Source: Streptomyces xanthophaeus (GTDB lineage: Bacteria; Actinomycetota; Actinomycetes; Streptomycetales; Streptomycetaceae). From it: DNA of 64,000 bases. Below are positions 1 through 8,617 of the stretch, piece after piece (position 1 is the stretch's first letter; every line of letters begins with the position of its first letter). The position numbers and the translations under genes were made by a program. The stretch covers positions 1 to 64,000 of the forward strand of contig NZ_JOFT01000023.1 of the NCBI RefSeq assembly GCF_000725805.1. The letters are read 5' to 3'. Below the pieces are notes generated by a model, which had not been told where the DNA came from, did no database searches, and saw only the letters and a list, made by a program, of their open reading frames with translations.

Positions 1-998
1 AGGCGACGGGTCTGCGGCTGCCGACGACGCTGGTCTTCGACCACCCGACCCCGGCGGCCATCGCACGCCTCCTCCTCGACGAGATCGGCGAGGCCGAGCA
101 GACCGCTACTGCCACCGGCGCCGCCGCGGACACGCACACGAGCCCGCACGAGGACCCGTACGGCAGCACGCAGGGGAGCGGCACGCTGGGCGCGCTCCTG
201 CGCCACGCGCACGCCGCCGGTTCGATCGCCGAGGCCGTGCCGCTGCTGACCGGGGCAGCGCAGTTCCGGCCGACGTTCTCCTCGGCCGCCGAACTGGCCG
301 GCGACGAGTACGTCGTCCAGCTGGCCTCGGGCAGCGGGCGGACGAAGGTCGTCTGCGTGCCGTCCTTCGTGGTCGGTTCGAGCCCGCACCAGTTCATGCG
401 GTTCGCCGACGGCTACGCCGGCGAACGCGACGTGTTCGCCTGCTCGCTGCCCGGGTACCGCGACACCGAGCCCGCGCCCGGATCGTGGGACGCGGCGATC
501 GAGGTGCTCGCCGACTCCATCACCCGGGCGGTCGACGGGGCGCCGTTCGTCCTGGTCGGCTACTCGACCGGCGGCGTCCTCGCGCATTCCCTCGCAGCCC
601 GGTTCGAGGAGGCCGGTGTGCAGCCGGTCGGCGTGGTCATGATCGACACGCCCATGCCGGGTGCCGGGGAGGAGACGAACCGCGTCTTCAGCTCGGTGAT
701 GACGCAGATCCTCGGCCGCGAGGCCCTGGCCGGAGCCGTCACCGACACCGACTGGCTGACCATGGGCGCCTACATGCGCCTGCTGGCCGACCACACCCCG
801 GCCCGGATCACCGCGCGGAGCCTGATGATCCGCGCCGACGTGCCGCTGGACGCGGACACCTGGCCGTCCTGGAACGTCGCCGACACCGAGGTGAAGATCG
901 CCGCGGACCACTTCGCCCTCATCGAGGCGGAGGCCGCCGAGACCACTGCGGCCACCCGGCGGTGGCTGCAGGAGCTGGACCTGGAGCAGAACCGATGA
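1..998 (+). CDS. Modular type I polyketide synthase, C-terminal end (ACP end + thioesterase), partial
   Basis: The reading frame is open from base 3 to the TGA at 996-998. The first residues (ATGLRLPTTLVFDHPTPAAIA) are the typical end of a PKS acyl carrier protein, just after the phosphopantetheine helix. An Ala/Thr/Gly-rich linker of about 50 residues leads into a type I thioesterase with the nucleophile motif GYSTGG (about 560-577), an Asp in MIDTP (about 640-655) and a C-terminal His in DHFALI (about 908-925). In this family the domain releases the finished chain by macrolactonisation or hydrolysis. This is therefore the last module of an assembly line to the left of the window. Its stop overlaps an ATG at 995 (ATGA). 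An internal ATG-like start at 237 is not a gene start. The number of modules and the product cannot be seen. Confidence 0.93.
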   Translation, partial: ATGLRLPTTLVFDHPTPAAIARLLLDEIGEAEQTATATGAAADTHTSPHEDPYGSTQGSGTLGALLRHAHAAGSIAEAVPLLTGAAQFRPTFSSAAELAGDEYVVQLASGSGRTKVVCVPSFVVGSSPHQFMRFADGYAGERDVFACSLPGYRDTEPAPGSWDAAIEVLADSITRAVDGAPFVLVGYSTGGVLAHSLAARFEEAGVQPVGVVMIDTPMPGAGEETNRVFSSVMTQILGREALAGAVTDTDWLTMGAYMRLLADHTPARITARSLMIRADVPLDADTWPSWNVADTEVKIAADHFALIEAEAAETTAATRRWLQELDLEQNR

Positions 999-1026
999 AC
1001 GCGATCCCGAACCCGCGCCCGGATCA

Positions 1027-1090
1027 GAACCACAGCCAGAACCCGAATCACAACCCGAATCACAACCCGAATCAGAACCAGAACCAGAAG
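1027..1090 (+). repeat. Short tandem repeats between PKS stop and P450 start
   Basis: Three 12-bp units AACCCGAATCAC lie at 1040-1051, 1052-1063 and 1064-1075 (the last ends in G), flanked by degenerate copies of the six-base core AACCAG. The stretch is in frame with the P450, so initiation at the ATG at 995 would give an Asn/Pro/Gln/His-rich leader. It may equally be an untranslated spacer between coupled genes. Confidence 0.75.
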
Positions 1091-1108
1091 ACCGCAGAGG
1101 GGACCCAC

Positions 1109-2539
1109 ATGACCACCTCCGAGGCGGGCCAGCCGGCCCGTTGCCCCGTCGACCACGGAGCCGCCGCGGCCCCCGTCGTCATCCCCGCCACCGCACTGCC
1201 GGGGTCGAAGAAGCACGCCGTGGTCCAGCTGTTCAACTACTGGACCAACCCGCAGGCGTTCATCGAGGGCTGCCGCAAGGAGTACGGCCCCCGCTTCCAG
1301 CTCAGCATCCGGCTCCCTCCCCGGCCCGTGTACGTGCTGACCACCCCCGACGACGTCAAGGCCATGTTCACCGCGCCCGCCGACGTGCTGCACACCGGCA
1401 ACGGCTCGGCGACCATCGAGAAGTACACCGGCCAGTCCGGTCTGGCCTGGCTCGACGAGGACGCGCACAAGGCCCGCCGCAAGGCGATGATGCCCAGCTA
1501 CCACGGCGGCGCCCTGGAGCGGATCTCGCAGGCCATCACCGAGACGGTCAAGACGGACGTCGCCACCTGGCCGCGGAACACGCCCGTCCAGCTGCATTCG
1601 CACATCCACAGCTTCACCATGAACGTCATCCGTGAGGTGATCTACGGCCCCAAGGGGCCGTCGCGCTGGACCGAACTGCACCGCCTCCTCCTGGAGATGA
1701 TGGAGTTCAACAACGGCCCCGTCTCGCCGATGCTGCTGCACAAGATGCCGGCGCGGATGGTCAAGGTCCTCCGGGCGATCCGGCCGCTGGGGCTGGAGCG
1801 CTTCCTCACCCTGCGCGACCAGGTCGACGCACTGGTCTACGAGAGCATCGAGGAGCACCGCGCCGCCGGGTACCGCGGCGACGACCTGCTCTCGGAGCTG
1901 CTGGAGATGACGCACCCGGACGGGACGCCGCTCACCGACAGCGAGATCCGCGACGAGATGTCCACGATCTTCCTGGCCGGTACGGAGACGACCGCGGCCG
2001 CCATAGCCTGGGCGTTCGTGTACCTCGCCCGCGACAAGGACGTCACCGCGCGGGTGCGCGAGGAGATGGCCCGCGGCGAGGAGACGTACCTCACGGCGGT
2101 GGTCAACGAGGTGCTGCGGCTGCGCCCCTCGATCCCGAACATCATCGTCCGCGAGGTCAAGAAGCCCATCGAGATCGGTGGCGTGCGCTACGAGCCGGGC
2201 CAGCACCTGTGGGCGAGCGCCTTCCTGCTCAACCGCGACCCGAACCTTTACGAGGACCCGGACGTGTTCCGGCCCGAGCGGTTCCTCGGTGTCAAGCCCG
2301 GCACCTACTCGTGGATCCCCTTCGGCGGCGGCCGCATCCGCTGCCTCGGCGACCGGATCGCCCTGCTCGAGATGAAGGCCGTGATCCGCGAGGTGCTCGG
2401 CCAGTGCGACCTCCACGTGGGCGAGGGCGAGCCCGAGCGGGCCCGCAGCCGGATCGTGGTGAACGTGCCGTCGGACTTCGCCCGCATGGAGCTGCGCAGC
2501 CGCGTCGCAGCCGAGGCCGCCGAGGGGGTCCGCAGGTGA
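1109..2539 (+). CDS. Cytochrome P450, PKS-associated
   Basis: About 476 residues. The protein carries the I-helix oxygen-activation motif AGTETTAAA, the K-helix ExxR (NEVLRLRP), the PERF motif and the heme loop FGGGRIRCLG with the Cys ligand. The loop and PERF motif resemble the CYP102/CYP110-like group more than the usual CYP107 tailoring enzymes. It most likely oxidises the polyketide made by the upstream PKS; the position of oxidation is unknown. I chose ATG 1109 because GAGGGG stands 7-12 bases before it. ATG 995, overlapping the PKS stop, is the alternative and would add 38 residues encoded by the repeats. The 3' end overlaps the next gene (GTGA). Confidence 0.92.
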   Translation: MTTSEAGQPARCPVDHGAAAAPVVIPATALPGSKKHAVVQLFNYWTNPQAFIEGCRKEYGPRFQLSIRLPPRPVYVLTTPDDVKAMFTAPADVLHTGNGSATIEKYTGQSGLAWLDEDAHKARRKAMMPSYHGGALERISQAITETVKTDVATWPRNTPVQLHSHIHSFTMNVIREVIYGPKGPSRWTELHRLLLEMMEFNNGPVSPMLLHKMPARMVKVLRAIRPLGLERFLTLRDQVDALVYESIEEHRAAGYRGDDLLSELLEMTHPDGTPLTDSEIRDEMSTIFLAGTETTAAAIAWAFVYLARDKDVTARVREEMARGEETYLTAVVNEVLRLRPSIPNIIVREVKKPIEIGGVRYEPGQHLWASAFLLNRDPNLYEDPDVFRPERFLGVKPGTYSWIPFGGGRIRCLGDRIALLEMKAVIREVLGQCDLHVGEGEPERARSRIVVNVPSDFARMELRSRVAAEAAEGVRR

Positions 2540-3258
2540 ACGCGCTGCTGATGCCCGTCATCGCCGTCCAGGGCATGTGGGTACGAGCCACCACCGAGGT
2601 GCTGCCCCCGGCCGCCGGCCCGAACACCGGGACCGTCGGAACGGAGGCGCCCGGTACGCCGATGCGCATTGCCGTACTGGGGGAGTCGACGGCCGCGGGC
2701 TGCGGCGTCGACTCCCACGACGAGGGCTTCCCCGGCAGCCTCGCGCGGGTGCTCTCCGACCGGCACGGCTCTCCCGTGACCTGGGAGGTGGTCGGCCAGC
2801 ACGGTGCCACCGGGCGCCGCGTACGCCACCGGCTGCTCCCGCAGCTCGGTGACGGCTTCGACCTGGCGGTGGTCCTCGCGGGCTCGAACGACGTGCTCGG
2901 CCGGCGGACGGCCGAGGAGTGGTCGGACGACCTCGCCGCGATCGTCGACGACCTGGCCGACCGGGCCACGTCGGTCGTGGTCGTGGGGACCCCGCCGTTC
3001 GGGGAGTTCCCGTCATTGCCCGGGGCGCTGGCACGCTACTGCGCCGAGCGCTCGGCCGTCATCGACCGGGCGTCCGCGAAGGTCTGCGCCGAGCGGCCGC
3101 GGGTGACCTGGATGAACTCGACCGACATCATGCAGATCACCCCGGACTTCTTCGCGCGGGACGGGTTCCACCCGTCGGCCCACGGCTACCGCCTCTGGGC
3201 CCAGGCGGTCGCCGACCACCTGAACTCCGACGAGAACTCCGGCCGGCAGCAGCGGTGA
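2536..3258 (+). CDS. SGNH/GDSL-type hydrolase
   Basis: 240 residues. Family blocks are visible: nucleophile Ser in LGEST (about residue 48), the GSND block and the DGFHPSAHGY block holding the catalytic Asp and His. No signal peptide is evident, although the start (VNALLMPVIAVQGMWVR) is hydrophobic as in other actinobacterial members. The family hydrolyses esters or acyl groups. The GTG start shares its bases with the P450 stop and follows a run of G, so the genes are translationally coupled. The place between a P450 and an efflux pump suggests deacylation or another ester step on the polyketide, or self-protection. ATG 2662 is a less likely start because it would drop the conserved N-terminus. 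Confidence 0.88.
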   Translation: MNALLMPVIAVQGMWVRATTEVLPPAAGPNTGTVGTEAPGTPMRIAVLGESTAAGCGVDSHDEGFPGSLARVLSDRHGSPVTWEVVGQHGATGRRVRHRLLPQLGDGFDLAVVLAGSNDVLGRRTAEEWSDDLAAIVDDLADRATSVVVVGTPPFGEFPSLPGALARYCAERSAVIDRASAKVCAERPRVTWMNSTDIMQITPDFFARDGFHPSAHGYRLWAQAVADHLNSDENSGRQQR

Positions 3259-3286
3259 TCACCGTGACCGAGAGGAAGTCCGCAGC

Positions 3287-4705
3287 ATGACGGCATCCCA
3301 GGGCGCGGCGACGGCCAGGAGGGGATGGAGCATCACCGTGCTCCTCCTCGGCGTCTTCGTCTCCTCGCTGGACCTGTTCATCGTCAACATCGCCTTCCCC
3401 GACCTGGCGCTGTCGTTCCCGTCGTCGACGCTGAGCAGCCTCTCCTGGGTGCTCAGCGCCTACGCGATCACCTTCGCGGCGTTCCTCGCGCCGGCGGGCC
3501 GGTGGGCGGACCAGTCCGGCCGCAAGCGGGCCTACCTGGCGGGTCTCGCGTTGTTCACGCTGGCCTCGCTCGCCTGCGCCGTGGCGCCGTCGCTGGGTGC
3601 GCTCGTGGCCGCCCGCGCGCTCCAGGCGATCGGCGGAGCCCTGATGCTGCCGAGCTCGCTCGGTCTGCTGCTCCCGCTGTTCCCGCCGGAACGGCGCGGA
3701 GCCGCGGTCGGCCTGTGGTCGGCGATGGGCGGGGCGGCCGCCGCGCTGGGGCCGCCGATCGGCGGACTCCTCGTACAGGCCGGCTGGCAATGGGTGTTCA
3801 TCGTCAACCTGCCCATCGGGGTGGCCGCGGTCGCCGTCGGTGCGTGGGCGCTGCGCGAGATCCGCGAGGAGTCCAGTACGTCGCCCGACGTCCTGGGTGC
3901 GGTCGCCCTCGCGGTGACCGTGGGCGCCCTCGTGGCGGCGATCGTGCAGGGCGAGACGTGGGGCTGGACCAGCGGACGGGTCCTCGGCCTGTTCGCCCTG
4001 GGCCTGCTCGGTGCGGCGTTCAGCGCCGTACGGGCGGTGCGTCATCCGGCCCCCGTCATCGAACCGGCGATCCTGCGCATCCGGGCCGTGGCGCTGGCCA
4101 ACCTCGCGACGATCCTGTTCTTCGCAGGGTTCGGCGCCATGATCCTCGGTTCGGTGCTGTTCCTCACGGACCTGTGGGACCACTCGGTGCTGCGGGCCGG
4201 TCTGGAGATCGCCCCGGGCCCGATCATGGCGGCGGTCTGCGCGGTGCCGGGGGGTCTGCTGGCCACCAGGTACGGCAACTACGTGGTGGGCTTCGCGGGC
4301 AGTGTCCTCTTCGCCGTGGGCGGCGTCCTGTGGGCGACCGCCACGGCCACGGACGCGGCCTACCTGACCACGTTCCTGCCGGCCGGCATCATCGCCGGCA
4401 TCGGTTCCGGGCTGGCCCTGCCGAGCCTGTCCGGCGCAGCCACCCTTCCGCTGCCCCCGGAACGCTTCGCCACGGGCACGGCCATGGTCTCCATGTGCCG
4501 TCAGATCGGGCTGGCTCTGGGCGCGGCGATCGTGGCGGCGATCGTGGGCGCCCGCCCGGACCTGGGGTCGTTCCACACCATCTGGTTCTTCATGGCCGCC
4601 TGCGGCCTGACCGGCGGTCTGGCCCTCCTCGCCATCCGTGACACCACCCGCCGGCCCGCGCCGGCCGAGGCCCCGGCCGCGGAGGGGCAGCCGGCCGTCC
4701 GGTGA
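3287..4705 (+). CDS. MFS drug efflux transporter, DHA2 (14-TM) type
   Basis: 472 residues, almost entirely hydrophobic helices, with the motif A-like loop GRWADQSGRKRAYL after the second helix and the motif C-like GGAAAALGPPIGG. Length and pattern fit the QacA/EmrB proton-drug antiporters with 14 segments. It begins 28 bases after the SGNH gene with GAGGAAG before the ATG. It is the probable export and self-resistance gene of the polyketide cluster and the last gene of that operon. The final 15 residues are Pro/Ala-rich and cytoplasmic. Confidence 0.92.
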   Translation: MTASQGAATARRGWSITVLLLGVFVSSLDLFIVNIAFPDLALSFPSSTLSSLSWVLSAYAITFAAFLAPAGRWADQSGRKRAYLAGLALFTLASLACAVAPSLGALVAARALQAIGGALMLPSSLGLLLPLFPPERRGAAVGLWSAMGGAAAALGPPIGGLLVQAGWQWVFIVNLPIGVAAVAVGAWALREIREESSTSPDVLGAVALAVTVGALVAAIVQGETWGWTSGRVLGLFALGLLGAAFSAVRAVRHPAPVIEPAILRIRAVALANLATILFFAGFGAMILGSVLFLTDLWDHSVLRAGLEIAPGPIMAAVCAVPGGLLATRYGNYVVGFAGSVLFAVGGVLWATATATDAAYLTTFLPAGIIAGIGSGLALPSLSGAATLPLPPERFATGTAMVSMCRQIGLALGAAIVAAIVGARPDLGSFHTIWFFMAACGLTGGLALLAIRDTTRRPAPAEAPAAEGQPAVR

Positions 4706-4851
4706 GGCGCCCCGGGCGCCGTGACCGCCGGCCGGACACGGCCCAGCCCCTGCCCGCCCGGGGCCGGGGCCGGGTCATGCCCAGGTTCATGGCCCGCCGG
4801 CCCGAATGAGGGACCCGGCAGCGGGTAGGGGCACATCGGAGGGCCGATCCC

Positions 4852-6423
4852 GTGACACAGGCAGAGTGGCTCCTGGACTCCGGTGAGCGCGGCAACGCCG
4901 CGACGCGCCTGGACCGGCGCCGACCGGACAAGAAGACGTGGTCGCAGGGCAACCACGTCCGGCCCCTGGTCCACGGAGCCACCTACTTCCCCGAGCTGCT
5001 CGCGTCGATCCGCGCCCTGCGGGCCGGGGACCTGCTCCTGTTCACCGACTGGCGCGGCGACCACGACGAACGGCTCGACGGACCCGGTACCGAGATCGGC
5101 GAGGTCCTGTGCCGGGCGGCCCGCCGGGGCGTCGTCGTCAAAGGACTCCTGTGGCGTTCCCACTGGGACAGCCTGCAGTTCAGCGAGGAGGAGAACCGCC
5201 GGCTCGGCGAGGACATCGCGGAAGCGGGCGGCGAATGCCTGCTCGACATGCGCGTGCGCCCCGGCGGATCCCACCATCAGAAGCTGGTCGTGCTGCGCCA
5301 CCCCGGCCGCCCGGAGCAGGACGTCGCGTACGTCGGAGGCATCGACCTCTGCCACAACCGCAACGACGACGCCACCCACAGCGGTGACCGCCAGTCACTG
5401 CCGATGGCCGCCGCCTACGGACCGCACCCGCCCTGGCACGACGTACAGCTCGCCGTGCGCGGCCCGGCCGTCGGCGACCTCGAGGCCGTGTTCCGCGAAC
5501 GCTGGGAGGACCCGGCACCGCTCAGCCGCAGCCCGTTCTCCTACCTGCGTTCACTGGCCCACGGGGACGACGTCAGCGCGGACCCCCTGCCCCCGCAGCC
5601 GCCCGATCCGCCCCCCTGCGGCACGCACACCGTCCAACTGCTGCGGACCTACCCCAACCGGCTGCTGGCCGGCTACCCCTTCGCCCCCGACGGCGAGCGC
5701 AGCATCGCCCGGGCCTACCTGAAGGCCCTGGGCCGGGCACGCACGCTGATCTACCTCGAGGACCAGTACCTGTGGTCGCCCCGGGTGGTCGCCGGATTCG
5801 CCCAGGCACTGCGCGCCCGTCCCGGGCTGCGGCTGATCGCCGTCATCCCCTCCGTCCCGGAGCAGGACGGCCCTCTCACCCTGCCCATGAACCTGATCGG
5901 GCGGATCACCGCCCTGGCGGAACTGCGCCGCGCGGGTGGGGACCGGGTCGCGGTCTACGGCCTGGAGAACCGGGCCGGGACCCCCGTCTACGTCCACGCC
6001 AAGGTGTGCGTGATCGACGACGTGTGGGCCTCGGTGGGTTCCGACAACATCAACCTCCGCTCGTGGACCCACGACTCCGAGCTGAGCTGCGCCGTACTGG
6101 ACGAGGCCGGGGCCTTCGCCCGGGAGCTGCGCCTGGAGCTGATGCGCGAGCACCTGGACGCCCCGGACGCCCTGGACGCCCTGGCCGCGCAGGACGGGCT
6201 GCACGACCCCGTGGCCGCTTTCGACGCCTTCGCGCGGACGGCCGCCACGCTGGACGCCTGGTACGACAACGGCCGCCCCGGCCCCCGGCCCCCGGGGCGG
6301 CTGCGCCGGTACGTGCCGCAGGACCTGCCCCGGCTGCGGCGGCTGCTCGCGACCCCGCTGCACCACCTGCTGGTCGACCCGGACGGCCGCCCCCTGAGGA
6401 TGCGGCTGCGCGACACCTTCTGA
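4852..6423 (+). CDS. Phospholipase D family protein
   Basis: 523 residues with two HKD half-sites. The first is SHHQKLVVL (His142, Lys144), followed after an insertion by D and the GGIDL strand. The second is VHAKVCVIDD near residue 383, followed by GSDNINLRSW. The insertion in the first half-site separates HxK from the Asp more than usual. No signal peptide is seen, so it resembles cytoplasmic PLD-like phosphodiesterases or transphosphatidylases. The substrate is unknown. The GTG start follows GGAGGG at 4838-4843. The gene lies outside the PKS operon, after a GC-rich 146-bp gap. Confidence 0.88.
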   Translation: MTQAEWLLDSGERGNAATRLDRRRPDKKTWSQGNHVRPLVHGATYFPELLASIRALRAGDLLLFTDWRGDHDERLDGPGTEIGEVLCRAARRGVVVKGLLWRSHWDSLQFSEEENRRLGEDIAEAGGECLLDMRVRPGGSHHQKLVVLRHPGRPEQDVAYVGGIDLCHNRNDDATHSGDRQSLPMAAAYGPHPPWHDVQLAVRGPAVGDLEAVFRERWEDPAPLSRSPFSYLRSLAHGDDVSADPLPPQPPDPPPCGTHTVQLLRTYPNRLLAGYPFAPDGERSIARAYLKALGRARTLIYLEDQYLWSPRVVAGFAQALRARPGLRLIAVIPSVPEQDGPLTLPMNLIGRITALAELRRAGGDRVAVYGLENRAGTPVYVHAKVCVIDDVWASVGSDNINLRSWTHDSELSCAVLDEAGAFARELRLELMREHLDAPDALDALAAQDGLHDPVAAFDAFARTAATLDAWYDNGRPGPRPPGRLRRYVPQDLPRLRRLLATPLHHLLVDPDGRPLRMRLRDTF

Positions 6424-6438
6424 CGCGACACCTTCTGA
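6409..6438 (+). repeat. 15-bp tandem duplication across the PLD stop codon
   Basis: CGCGACACCTTCTGA occurs twice head to tail (6409-6423 and 6424-6438). The unit is a multiple of three and contains the in-frame TGA, so the stop codon is duplicated and the protein end is unchanged. Confidence 0.85.
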
Positions 6439-6614
6439 CACGGCTCCTTCCGACCGGGCCCGGTGACGCGGTCCGGTGGGGAACCGCGCTGACCCGATCG
6501 GCCCAGGGATCCCCCGACCGGCGGTGCAGGCACGTTGCTTCTTGATCGCCCGGTCGTTGTGCGGGTGCGCGGCAGCCGCCGCGATCGCCCCCGCCGGTGA
6601 GAGGGAGTTTCCCC

Positions 6615-7403
6615 ATGCGCGCCGAGATCACCCCGTCCCAGCTGCGGCGCGTCACCCGCCGCATGCTCCTGTCCGGTGCGCTGGCACTCGGGGCGACCGC
6701 CGCGTGGCCGCGCGCCACCGCCGCCCGCGCGGCCGCCGCCACGGGCCCGGAGATCATCGGCTGCGATGCGTGGGGCGCGCGCCCGCCCGCCGAACCCGTC
6801 GTGGTCCTCGACACGCCCCCGCAGCGGATCATCGTGCACCACACGGCCACCGCCAACGTGGAGGACTACTCCCGCCAGCGTGCGCTCGCCCTGGCGCGGG
6901 CCATCCAGAACTACCACATGGACATGCAGGGCTGGATCGACACCGGCCAGCACTTCACCATCAGCCGCGGCGCGTTCGTCACCGAGGGCCGCCACCGGAG
7001 TCTGGACGAACTGACCGCGGGCGCCCGGCAAGTCCGTTCGGCGCACTGCGTGGGCCAGAACAACGTCTCCGTGGGCATCGAGAACGAAGGCACCTACACC
7101 AGCGTGGAGCCCCCGGCCAAGCAGTACCAGGCCCTGGTCGAGCTCTGCGCGCACATCTGCCGCCGGTACGGGCTGCCCCCGTCGGAGATCCACGGGCACC
7201 GCGACTTCAACCAGACCGCCTGCCCCGGCGACCGGCTGTACGCCCTCCTGCCGCGGCTGCGCCAGGACGTCGCCCTCAAGGTGGGCGAGGAGCTGTGGGA
7301 CACCATCGGCCAGGAGGACCGGGAACGCTGGACCGGCCCCTCCGAGTACCTGCCGGCGGACCTCCTGGAGCAGGCCCTCAGGACGCCGCGCCGCCGCTCG
7401 TAG
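6615..7403 (+). CDS. Secreted N-acetylmuramoyl-L-alanine amidase (Amidase_2/PGRP-like)
   Basis: 262 residues. The N-terminus has a Tat-type signal (RRMLLSG followed by an Ala-rich hydrophobic stretch), so export in folded form is expected. The mature domain has the zinc-amidase features IIVHHTA (first His) and HGHRDFNQTACPGD (second His and Cys ligands). The family cleaves the lactyl-L-Ala amide of peptidoglycan. ATG 6615 is preceded by GAGGGAG 7 bases upstream; a GTG at 6597 is a weaker start. A strong hairpin directly follows, so it is probably monocistronic. Confidence 0.9.
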   Translation: MRAEITPSQLRRVTRRMLLSGALALGATAAWPRATAARAAAATGPEIIGCDAWGARPPAEPVVVLDTPPQRIIVHHTATANVEDYSRQRALALARAIQNYHMDMQGWIDTGQHFTISRGAFVTEGRHRSLDELTAGARQVRSAHCVGQNNVSVGIENEGTYTSVEPPAKQYQALVELCAHICRRYGLPPSEIHGHRDFNQTACPGDRLYALLPRLRQDVALKVGEELWDTIGQEDRERWTGPSEYLPADLLEQALRTPRRRS

Positions 7404-7409
7404 CAAGGG

Positions 7410-7441
7410 ACGGCCCCCGGGCGGTTGCGCCCGGGGGCCGT
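7410..7441 (+). terminator. Hairpin terminator after amidase gene
   Basis: Perfect 13-bp stem (7410-7422 with 7429-7441) and a 6-base loop, starting 6 bases after the amidase stop. There is no U tract, as is common in high-GC actinobacteria. Confidence 0.85.
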
Positions 7442-7578
7442 CGTCGCCCAGGGGGCGCAGGGTCTCCGGAACAAGCGTCTGGAACGGCTCCTTCCCAGGG
7501 TGTCGCAGATCATGCCCGGCGGAGGGGTAGCGTCCCCGCTTCAGGGAAGGTGCCAGGAGAACGGAAGGGTGATGCCGG

Positions 7579-7962
7579 ATGCTTTCCGGAGCGGACAACG
7601 AGCGCTTCACCGTCGCAGTGCGGACCGTGGACGGAGCGGTCGTGCTCGAGCTGGCGGGCGAGCTGGACCACGACACGGCGCAGCCCCTGCGCGATGCCCT
7701 GGACGCGGCGGTCACCCCCGGTGGCCGCCTGCTGGTGGACCTCACGGACCTCGGGTTCTGCGACTCCACCGGACTGAACGTGCTGCTGCACAGCCGGCTC
7801 ACGGCGCAGGAGGCCGGGGCGGGCCTGGAGCTGGTCGGCCTCCGTGGCCCCGTCGCCAGGATGTTCCGCATCACCGGCGCCGACGGGGTGTTCCCCGTGC
7901 ACGCCGACATGGCGGGTGCGCTGTCCGGACCGGGAGGACCGCCCGGCACGGTTCCGACCTGA
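7579..7962 (+). CDS. STAS-domain anti-sigma factor antagonist
   Basis: 127 residues covering one STAS domain (about residues 5-110) with the phosphorylation-site loop FCDSTGLNVLL (candidate Ser near residue 58). SpoIIAA/RsbV-like proteins bind anti-sigma kinases when this Ser is unphosphorylated, freeing a sigma factor. The Pro/Gly tail is unstructured. GGAAGGG precedes ATG 7579 by 9 bases. The next gene on the same strand encodes a HATPase-domain protein, a natural partner, so the two probably form a partner-switching pair. No sigma gene is adjacent. Confidence 0.9.
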   Translation: MLSGADNERFTVAVRTVDGAVVLELAGELDHDTAQPLRDALDAAVTPGGRLLVDLTDLGFCDSTGLNVLLHSRLTAQEAGAGLELVGLRGPVARMFRITGADGVFPVHADMAGALSGPGGPPGTVPT

Positions 7963-7984
7963 GCCGGGTGCGTGGACCCGCGGG

Positions 7985-8130
7985 GATCGGGCACGCGGGG
8001 GGCACGGAGACGGACACGCACGGAGACGGACACGGCGGACAGGACACGGCGGATGGCGGACGCGGACATGAGAGACCCCGACACCCGGATAGCTGGACAC
8101 CTGGAAACGCGGACACGACTCCGCGCCGAC
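7985..8130 (+). repeat. Low-complexity GGACACG-type repeats between STAS and HATPase genes
   Basis: Purine-rich, AC-rich degenerate repeats of GGAGACGGACACG and GGCGGACACGG fill the spacer. One frame is open through it (an Arg/Asp/Thr-rich extension of the next gene from 7972), but its composition is simple and a good ribosome site occurs only before 8149. I treat it as non-coding. Confidence 0.6.
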
Positions 8131-8148
8131 ACGAGGAGCCTGAGCGTC

Positions 8149-8607
8149 ATGGAGCAGCGGGGGTCACCCGACCGGACCTGGTACCTGGTGCTGGACGGGG
8201 CCACCGATGTCGTGACGCGCAGCCGGGAGTTCACCCGCAAGGCGCTCACCGCCTGGCGCTGGCTGCCGGCCGCGAAGCCGGACGACCGCGAGGCCGCCGA
8301 GGACGTGCTCCTGCTGGTGTCAGAGGTGGTGGCCAACGCCTGCCTGCACGGCGGCGGGCCGGGTGCCTTGCTGCTGGACTGTACCGAGGAGCGGCTGCGG
8401 ATCGAGGTCACCGACGGGAACCCGGCGCCGCCGGTGCCGCTTCGGGACCGGGCGGCCCGGCCGCCCGGTCTGCCGGGCGGACACGGGCTCCTGATCGTCG
8501 AACGGCTGTCGCGCAGCTGGGGATCGCGGCCCTGGGCGAACGGCAAGTGCGTCTGGGTGGAGGTGCCCTGCCCGTACCCGGTGCGCCAGGCATGGGCCGC
8601 GACGTGA
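8149..8607 (+). CDS. ATP-binding regulator, HATPase_c (RsbW/SpoIIAB-like anti-sigma kinase type)
   Basis: 152 residues. It shows the GHKL fold motifs: N box EVVANACLHGG, a D-box-like EVTDGNP and the G box GGHGLLIVERLS. This is the compact form common in Streptomyces, which phosphorylates STAS partners or sequesters sigma factors. The start is ATG 8149 with GAGGAG ten bases upstream; an open frame reaches back to 7972 but through repeat sequence. It lies downstream of the STAS gene and is its likely partner. Confidence 0.85.
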   Translation: MEQRGSPDRTWYLVLDGATDVVTRSREFTRKALTAWRWLPAAKPDDREAAEDVLLLVSEVVANACLHGGGPGALLLDCTEERLRIEVTDGNPAPPVPLRDRAARPPGLPGGHGLLIVERLSRSWGSRPWANGKCVWVEVPCPYPVRQAWAAT

Positions 8608-8617
8608 CCTCGCCGGG

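Noticed and set aside
1027..1090. CRISPR-like repeats
   Set aside because: Units are 12 bp, contiguous without unique spacers, and keep a reading frame.
770..2416. 548-residue open frame antisense to the P450
   Set aside because: It is a mirror of the P450 codon pattern; the plus strand has all P450 motifs and the antisense frame has no recognisable domain or start.
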